From contig MNCI01003975.1 of assembly GCA_015680685.1 (NCBI GenBank), forward strand, positions 1,834,704 through 1,898,703: a stretch of DNA of 64,000 nucleotides, given 5' to 3'. Below, piece after piece: positions 51,101 through 60,100 of this stretch. The translations under genes and the position numbers were made by a program. Origin of the DNA: Gnetum montanum. Taxonomy: Eukaryota; Streptophyta; Gnetopsida; Gnetales; Gnetaceae. The notes beneath the pieces were generated by a model. That model was given only the letters and a program-made list of their open reading frames with translations, did no database searches and had not been told where the DNA came from. Each line of letters starts with the position of its first letter. Within the stretch, counting starts at the first letter, position 1.

Positions 51101-54100
51101 CCAATCATACAAACAAGAGGCCAATGATCCGACACAAGTCTTTCTTTTCTGATGATGGTCACCCCTTTATCCATCAGCATGCTCAAGCCCACACATACAC
51201 GATCAATTCTGGTCATGAGCCTGCCATGCCCCTTTCTTTGATTGCACCATGTGAACTGGCACCCCTTGATCTCCACATTCACTGGTCCATGTGTTGTCAG
51301 AAAATCCTGAAATTTTTGACCCCCTGGAGGGTTCAACATGTCCCCATCAGACTTTTTTCATGAATGAAGATGTTGGTTGAAATCCCCCACCAAGATCCAT
51401 TGTCTCCAATTTGCAATTAGGGGTGCAATTCATTCTAGTTCCTTTTGGTGTTCCTTCCATTGCTAAGCCTCATAGAAGTTTGTAACCCACAAACCTTGTT
51501 GTTGGAGCCAGATACTGATACTCCATTTGGATTCATCCACCACCTAGAAAGGCCATTTGGACAAGGTTGCCAGCCCTCCAGCCCTCCCTTGACATGGCAC
51601 ACAATGGGAGTGCCAATCTGGCCAGCGCAACCAATGACATTCTTGCTGTTGAACTTTAGTTTCTTGTAAACACACCACTTCACAGTGCTCCTTAGCCACA
51701 ATTTCTAGAAGGGTACGACACTTGAAGGGGGCAGTATGTTGTTCTTGTTTTCTAAGTTGAATTTGCTTAGGAAGCTTGTGGAATGGGTCCTTTTGGGGTC
51801 TATTTAAATAGGCTCCACATCAAAGTGTCTATTTGAGTAACTTTACATGTACATTTTGGTTATTCTAAGATATAGGGTTTATTTTGAAATATTTTCCTTG
51901 ATGGCTATGAATTTTGTTGTGATGCATCATCATCATCATCATCATCCTAGCCTTGTTCCAACAAAATGGGGTTGGCTACCTGAGTTCTTTTTTTGCCATT
52001 TGCATCTATCAAGAGCTAGATATTTGTTTATTTGCAATTTCTTTAAATTATATTTAATTGTTTTTTCCCATGTTTTCTTAGGTCTTTCTTTCGGTGGCTT
52101 TCTTGGAACAGTGATGTAGCAACTTTTTTTTATAGGCTCATCGTCTGATCTTCTTTGCACATGTCCAAACCCTCTAAACCACCATTCCTGTAACTTATTT
52201 GAAATAGAAGCTACTCCAAGTTTTCCTCTAATGTTTGTATTATGTGGTTTATCTCTTCTAGTAACATTCAATATCCATCTAAACATTTGCATATTTTACC
52301 ACACTGATTTGTTGTTCATGCCTCTTTTGTATTGCTCAACATTCAGCACCATATAAGATAGTAAGTTTGATTATTGTCCTATAAAATTTTCTTTTTGGTT
52401 TTATTGGCATTCTTTTATCACATAGAACACCACGAGCTTGTGTCCATTTTGGCCATCTTGCCTCAATGTTATTTCTTATATCTTTATCAATTTCACTGTC
52501 TAATTAGAGGATTGATCCTAGGTAGCAGAATTGTTTGCAATGAGGGACTTTTTGGCCTTGAATTATCAGTTTTATTTCACCACTGTTTATGTTGTTATTG
52601 AAATTGCATTTCATATATTCTATTTTGCTTTTGCTAAATTTTAGGCCTTTTGATTCTAGAACATGTATCCATTTCTCCATTTTAGAAGCAATATTTTCTT
52701 AAGCTATATCCACCAACACTATTATATGCAAATAGCATATACTAAGGGACTTCATCTTGTATTTTCTTTGTTAATTCATCCATAATAATGGCAAATACGT
52801 TTGGGCTAAGCGTAGACCCTTCTTGTAGACCTACTCTAATTGGAAAATCAAATGTTGTTCCACAATTTGTTCTAATTTTTGTGGTAGCTTTTTCAGACAT
52901 GTCTTGAATCACTTTAATATATTTATTAGGGATGTTTTTCCTCTGTAAGGCCCACAAAATAGTATCTCTAGGCACCATGTCATATAGCTTTTCCTAAGTT
53001 AGTGAAGAGCATATGTAGATTTTTGTTTTGTTTTCTGAATTTCTCCATCAATTGTTGTATCAAGAAAATTGCCTCTATAGTAGATTTTCTTGGTGTAAAT
53101 TCAAATTGATTTTCTGATATTGTTGATTCAAGTATGAGGCATTGCTCTATGATGCTCTTCAAAAGCTTCATAGTATTGTTCATTAGCTTGATCCTTTTAT
53201 AGTTTGCACAATTTTGCATATCTCCTTTATTTTTGTATATTGGGCTGTCATTTGGAGTGATGGTAAGGTGCTTGCTTTTCAAATTGAAGAATTGGGTTCG
53301 AGCCTAGGCGCAACCACTTGAAGAGGTTTGGCTTTTGCTCATCTACCAATCCTCCTAAGACCCCACTTAGCGGGATGAGCATTGTGGCTTCGGGTGATGA
53401 TCTTTTATAGAAACAACAATGTTTTTTCTCCAATTGTTTGGCATTTCTCTATTTTAAAGAATTTTGTTAAATAATTGTGTCAACCAAGAAACTCTTGTAT
53501 CTCTCAGTGCTTTCCAAGGTTCTATAGGAATGTTATCTAGTCCAACAGCTTTTTCATTTTTTATCTTTGATAAGGTTATCTTCACCTCAAAGAAGGAAAG
53601 TTCATTAGCCAATCAAAAACTTGGTTCTTCTTCTTGGATTTCTTCTCTTGGAAATTCTTTTATTTAATAATTCTTGAAAATATTTTTTCCACCTATTTCT
53701 AATTTCATTGTCATTTACCAAAATTCTTTGATCTGCCTCTTTGATGTATTTGACATGATTAATGTCCTTACATTTCTTGTTTTTGATTTTCACCAATTTA
53801 TAAATAGATTATCCTTCTTCTTTTGTTCTTAATTATCATAAAAGCTATTCAAGGCCTTATGTTTGACTTTGGCTACAGCTACAATTGCCTTCTTTTTTGT
53901 GATGTTGTATATCAACCTATTTTCTTGGTTACTACTTTTCTGCCATTCTTTAAAGCATTTTTTTCTTATTTTGGATAACATGTTGCATTTCATCACTCCA
54001 CCACCATTCCATTTGATACAGAACCTATTTCAATAGACCCCAAAAGGATCCATTCCACAAGCTTCCTAAGCAAATAAAGCTTAGAAAAGAACAACACAAT

Positions 54101-57100
54101 GAAATGGAGAAAATTCTCCCTTTTATAAAAGAAGTCTCAAAACATAGAGAAATAAATCAAAGATTGAGGAGCCAAGCTCAACTCATACCTTTCACAAGGA
54201 TCTTAGAGGCCACACATGTCCCCTCTCAATCCTTAATTGCTCACACTTGAGTCTCTCTTCTTGAGACCAACCTTCTCTTCTTTCAGATTAGTTTGCTCAA
54301 AGTTAGACCTTTGATGCTTTTTTATAGCTTGTTGGTGTGACCTTTCATCTCTCTTGGCATCTAACATCCAAATTAATATTAGTTAAAGTTTTCCAAAGAA
54401 GATGTCTTGTGCTCAGGGGAGATCTCTTATCTAAGTGCAGATGAGTTGCAAGAGACGTTTGGTATTCAGTGTAAACATTGATCTTGCAGAGGAAACATCT
54501 ATACTCTAGAGGAGACGTTTGTCCTGGTAGGGCCAAATGTAAAATGCTTATTTTGAGGTGTGGAACCTTCAGACACCTCTAAACAAGTCACCATTGACCC
54601 CAGAACCCCTTGAACTCTCAAATAGGCTCTAAACACCCCCAAACATGCTAAGACTTCAAGGAATCATCAAAATCAATGCCAATACAAAAAGACAATCAAA
54701 CAAGACACACACACAAAATACATTGAGGATTACCCAAGGGTTGGGTGATGTCCTTATCATCAATTTTCTGAAGCCTCAAATTAAATTTGCAGAGCAATCT
54801 CAATTCCAGGTTTCTTGAAGCAATTTTTATCTGAATTTTGTTGCCATTAATTTAATATAAAAAATTTCATTATTTCAAAAATTAAAAAAAAAACGGAGGC
54901 TTTTATGCATTTTATGTTATTTTGCAATTCATTAGTAAATTATTTCTAATTTGGAATTTTAACAGGACATGTTACCATAACCAGTTCATCCAAAACTATC
55001 ATCGTGACACAATGTATGTGTGTATAACTTGCAGGTTTTGTTTGTGTGCACTGCAAATGTGGTGGAGATGATACCAAATCCCTTATTAGATAGAATGGAA
55101 ATCATTAGCTTAGTGGGGTATATTACAGATGAGAAAATGCATATTGCTCGTGATTATTTAGAACGGACAACACGAGAAGCTTGTGGCATCAGGCCTGAAC
55201 AAGTAATACTAAAAAAATGTTTGTTGATAGTATTCTGAATATAAAATTTTGTCAGATGCATTTTGTTGCATTTTATATAACATATTTTCCTCAACAGGTT
55301 GAAGTAACGGATGCTGCTCTTCTTGCACTCGTTGAATCATACTGTCGTGAGGCAGGGGTGAGAAATCTTCAGAAGCATATTGAGAAAATTTATCGAAAGG
55401 TTTGCTTCTTTAACTCATTGCTAGCTTGCTTTTGCTTCTAAAAGCATAATGTAACTTATAATTTTTCTGAGCAGTGACTAAAAGTCTGCAAAAAACAGCT
55501 GAATTAACGAAAAATATTGGACAATTTCAGCTGGAAAAAGTCTTCATTACTTCCTGATTTTTTCAGTTAAATTTTTCCAAAAGTACCAAAATCGACCTTT
55601 CTAAAAAAACTCCTTATATTTTACCAAATGTTTATGATTATCACAAGGTTCTAAGATAAATTTCATTTTAAACTTTTAAATCAAAATTTGAGTAAACTTT
55701 AGGAAAATATATTATCAACAAAATGTGTACAATCATGAAAGGAGGTAGGGGAAGGTCACCACTGCATCAAAATCTGGGGTGCCTATCAACCTTGATATAA
55801 ACTTGCATGGTGGATGAACACTCTCCTGGTGCAGTTGCTTCTGTCGTTGGTGCCAGCTCCTACGTAATTGCCAGCACTAGTATAGCACCTAGCTGAAGCT
55901 CATTCTCCATAGTGTTCTCCATCCGTTTCCATCTGCTATAGATGGAATGCTAAGTTATAGTCGAAGCCTACGTCATGGGCATCAACCTAGTCACCCTCCA
56001 CAGGGCTAGAATCAATCCTGAGTGTTGCCTTGGCCGTTGTTGTCAAAACGATGCCAAAAAAAAAAAATTTAGCATGTTAACCTGCCTCCCCAACTGTAGA
56101 CACTTAAGGACCATGAAGTGGACACATTGGAGTTTCCGCACATTCCTTGTTTGTACAAAAAAACACTCAACTAGTTTTGTAGCTATTTGCCACAGGGTTG
56201 GCAATGCTAATTTAGGGACTTGATCACTAGTAGTCCATGGTACAGGCCCATCGAAGAAAAACTACGTGTCTTGTAGCCCTGCAGTGTTGGAACCACAACC
56301 TCACTAGACGCAGACACGCCCAAAACCCCAGCCAATGCTTCTTCCATGAGGTCGATTGTGACTCCACGAAATGTGGTAGAATTATTTAGCCAATTGGTGA
56401 AGAATTTGCCATTTGACAGGGCCAGGTCATCCATCAGCAATGGTAGGAAATCCATCCATCCAACTTGTTTGACTAGGTCCCACAGCTCCGCCCATCCCTA
56501 AAACTGTGTGCACGAAGGTTCGAAAGTTGGAGTCATGCCCAATGCTGACAGTTGCCTCATGCCACAATCTCACGTTCTCAGTAGTCGCATGTGCTAGTGG
56601 TGGTAATGTCACCTGTGAAAAAATCAGGTGGTTCCATGCTCGCCACAAACACCAAAGAATTGCGGTGGCCTTTGAATCCCAGTTTAAATTTGCTGGTGGA
56701 GGAATTCTAGTGGGTGGGGGAATTCCAGTGGCCCTCCATGTTGCCCGATTGCAATGACACTCAAACACGAAGTGATGCCACGTTTTCGGCATTTGGTTGC
56801 ATGAAGGACATGTGTCATCCACTTTTAATCCCTGTCTTCACAACTCCGCATGCACGGGGATAGTCGCATGATTAACTAGCCACAAAAATAGCTTTATCTT
56901 TTCCGGGAGTCACCCCCGCCAAATTGGCACCTAGCTAGGGACTGCTGGATGCTTATGCTTTATGATTGGGCAGGGTTGCATTGCAATCAACCCCATTTGG
57001 TTCATATGTTGCTTGTGGCAGCAGAGCGATCACCATAGAATCGAATCATTAGGTGGTGTGGTCAATTGTTGGTATTTATTTCGCATGATGTGGATCCACG

Positions 57101-60100
57101 ATGCTTGATTTTTGTTCGTCCTAGTCAACTTGTGAACCAACTGTTGATGGCCCACAGTCACTAGGTTAGAAATTTTGAAATTCCCATCCCACTCGCTTCC
57201 CTAGGTCACACCACTGTGTTCCATCCCACCAAATGAAAATGTTGTTCCCCTTTTCCCTAGACCAGATAAAACTGTGTATCAATTGGTTCACTTTGTTTCC
57301 AATATCGTAGGCTTTAGTAATATCTAGCTTAAAACACATACCTGGAAACGACATGGTTCGTAGTGATTGTAGAATTTCTTGAGCGAGATAACTTGGTCTT
57401 GTAGGAATTGATCCTTCACAAATCCCACTTGATTATTATTGACCAGCCTCAACATCAAAGGAGCCAACCTTTTAACAATCAGCTTAGTAAATAAATGCAA
57501 CAAGGTGTTGCATACCCCAATTGGTCTAAAATGTGATGGCTTTGATGGGTAGGTAGTTTTGGGTATAAGCAATTAATTTCATGGCGAACTTGTCTCCATT
57601 TGAGCATACTATTGAATGCATCCAACAAATTCTCCCCTAGGACATCCACGAATTCTTTGAAAAACTCTATGGGCCATCCATTAGGTCCCAGAGCCCTACT
57701 TGGCTTAAGGTCCCTCATAGCATCCCCAAGCCCCCTCTAGGAAAATGGCTCAAGTAGTTTTTAGTTATCCTCAAAGAGGACCAACATCATGGGTATCAAA
57801 ATCGGGAGCCTCTCCCTTTTTGTCTAGACGCTTGCCCAATAAGATTCAAATTCTTGAGCTATATCCTGAGTGTGTTCTAGAATTTGTCCCTACCTAACCG
57901 ACTGTGACACCTTCTTGGCTAGATTGTTAGCCTGCATCATAGCAAAGAAAAAATGGGTTAGTCAATCCCCATCCTTTAGTCACCTGTTCCGTGAACAGTG
58001 CTTCCAATACTTGATTCTTCCTTATCTAGCTACTGCAACTCAATAAGGAGAGCTTGTTCCTCATGAACCAAAGATTCCCCCACCTCCTACCTTGCTTGGA
58101 TCACCCTAAGCTTTTGCTGGAGCACCCCTCAATGCAATCAAAAGGTATATTTCCCCTCCAACTTGTGTGAATGAATCCCCTTCTTCAAGAGATTGAGACC
58201 ATTGGTAAGGAAATCACGCGGATCTGTGCCCCTTGAATGTTTGTCCTAAATGGCACTAAAGGGCAAAGCCATGGCTTCATGACCTAGGTACGCTCAAAGT
58301 AGAAATGTGACATTAGGGGACATGACTCCCTTCCAATCTGACAAATCAGTACTTGATGATCTGAGGTCCACCTTTCTGTTCCTGTGACCTGCACGTCCTT
58401 CGTTAGTAGGAAGGGTGACACAACTGAAACCTGGTCAGTTTGGGACATTACTTTGGTACTACCCTTTCTACAGTTGCTCCAAGTAAATTGACAATTTGCA
58501 ATGTGCAAACCCACTAGTTCATGTTGTTGTAGGAACTGTAAAAACTACTCCACAGTTGCAGGCATAGTGCTGTCTTCTCCCAGGTGTGCAAACATTGATT
58601 AAAGTCCCCCATGACAACTCACTGCCTCTTGTCAGGGATCAGCACAACTACCCTCCTGAGCTCGTTAAGTTGCTTCTCCCACTGCTTCTCCTAATAGAAG
58701 TTTGTAAGCTAGATATTTGGAGAAGGCAAGCGAATGGTAATGCTCCAATTTGAGGAGTCCACTAGCTAGGAGTTCAACTGGGACATCATAGCTAATCCAC
58801 TAGCTCTCCTCCGGGAAGCCGCCAAGTGCACTTGTCAACCTTCCCATTGAAGAAATCCAAATTCCCGTTCTTGTAGCTTGGTCTCCTGCAAGCAAACAAC
58901 ATGACATTTGTCTTGATGCACAATTCTCCTTTAGGGCATGGTGTTTATAGGGGGTGCCCTGTCCCTTGCAATTCCATGTCATGATTCTCATTGCCTACTG
59001 GTTGATCTCTTTCGGTAGACCTCTTTCAGAGTCATTTGAATCCCTGAATTAATTTCCAACTGGGTTTGTCTATTACCTGCCAACCTTCTTGGCTTCTATT
59101 GAGACACTGAAACCCTCACTAGTGTCAACACCATATTGTTGCACCTCCCCCATCCTGGGCTTGGTTGAACCTTGAACCATGGAAACCCATTTACAGACAA
59201 GCGCTAACTTGGGCCTCCCCCCACTCAAAACAAAACGACCAATAAGGTTCCTCTCAATGGTGTTCAAACCCTTCGAGGGCATGCAAGGGACCCCCAAACG
59301 CAGGGAGTTGTTGATATGTGACAATGTCCCAAAAAAATCCTGGGCCTTATCACCATCCCACAACCCAGCCGCAGCCCCTATGTCACCCTATTCCAACCGG
59401 CCCTCTGCTTCAAGCACCTTGGTGCTAGCAAGCCTATCAAGCTTCCTAACTTTGCCATCCTTGGCTGAGCTCATGCCTCCCATGCACACAGACCCTCCCA
59501 CACCCCCGCTCTTGCTGCCGCTCCCTCTCCACCTCCACTCATTTCAAATTCCCCTCCCAGAAACAAGTTCAGCTGAAAATCAAATTTATAATTTATAAAT
59601 TAAATTAATAATTTATAAAAGTGTGATTTAATGATCATTGTGTTGTCATCCTAGCCTTTATCCTAGTTACATGGGAACAACTATATGAATTGTTTTTCAC
59701 AACTCACTTTTATTAAGAGCCAAATAAGTATTAACACCAAAATCTTGAATATCCTTCTTTGTGCTTGCAAATCAAGTATGTTTAGTGGTGAATTGATTAT
59801 ATTATTTTTCTATATTATTGTTCTATTAATACCACTACTTTAACTAAATTGAGTTGAGACTTTTGCATGCACATGGCTAATGATACCAGTTATTGGAAAA
59901 TAATGGAATGTTTTGGTAAAAAGCTAAAAAATTTAGGAAGAATCACAAAGCTTATGCTAAAACAAAATAGTATAATATTTTATGTCAATAACATATTGAA
60001 CATACATTGATATTGGTAGTGGGAGGATGAAAGAACTTGTACATATTATGTCATGCTCTTATACTTAGGCAGGAATTATTATTTTTATGCCAACTTAATT

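Larger units (their letters stand above)
47581..51735 (-). mobile_element. L1-type LINE inserted in the LTR (5'-truncated)
   Basis: The 3' poly(A) appears as T8 at 47581-47588, and a short TATGTT direct repeat flanks it (47577-47582 and 51735-51740). On the minus strand the order is endonuclease (about 51,000-51,700), partial RT and post-RT (about 49,900-50,900), zinc-binding region (about 49,400-49,735), W-rich extension (48862-49482) and a coiled-coil-like tail (about 48,160-48,500). A catalytic RT box is not present. Confidence 0.85.
46771..51822 (+). mobile_element. Solo-LTR-like copy (+), split by a LINE
   Basis: The LTR pieces are 46771-47582 and 51735-51822; the interruption is a minus-strand LINE. 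Joined, they match the reverse complement of 54014-54759: AATAAGCATTTT, TTAATTTGGAT-like stretches, and at the end TTTGCTTAGGAAGCTTGTGG and TTTTGGGGTCTAT. Termini are TG...ATCA. A TATA box TATAAATA is at 47271-47278. No internal retroelement genes adjoin it, so it is probably a solo LTR. Confidence 0.75.
55750..59400 (-). mobile_element. L1-type LINE relic with ORF1 tail, endonuclease, RT and extension
   Basis: On the minus strand, right to left: ORF1 frame 59073-59363 ([20 protein letters not shown]); ORF2 start at 58800-58991 ([12 protein letters not shown]); endonuclease 58284-58514 ([32 protein letters not shown]); RT pieces at 57479-57718 ([20 protein letters not shown]) and 57324-57572 ([35 protein letters not shown]); post-RT 57166-57354; zinc-binding region at about 56,700-56,820 ([19 protein letters not shown]); and a C-terminal extension (56207-56455). 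The core RT palm with FADD is deleted. It is the most complete LINE in the window. Confidence 0.86.

Noticed and set aside
50617-51363. 248-codon + strand frame, the longest in the window
   Set aside because: It lies opposite the LINE endonuclease and RT region on the minus strand, where several recognisable motifs occur. The + translation is Pro/Leu/Ser-rich without motifs.
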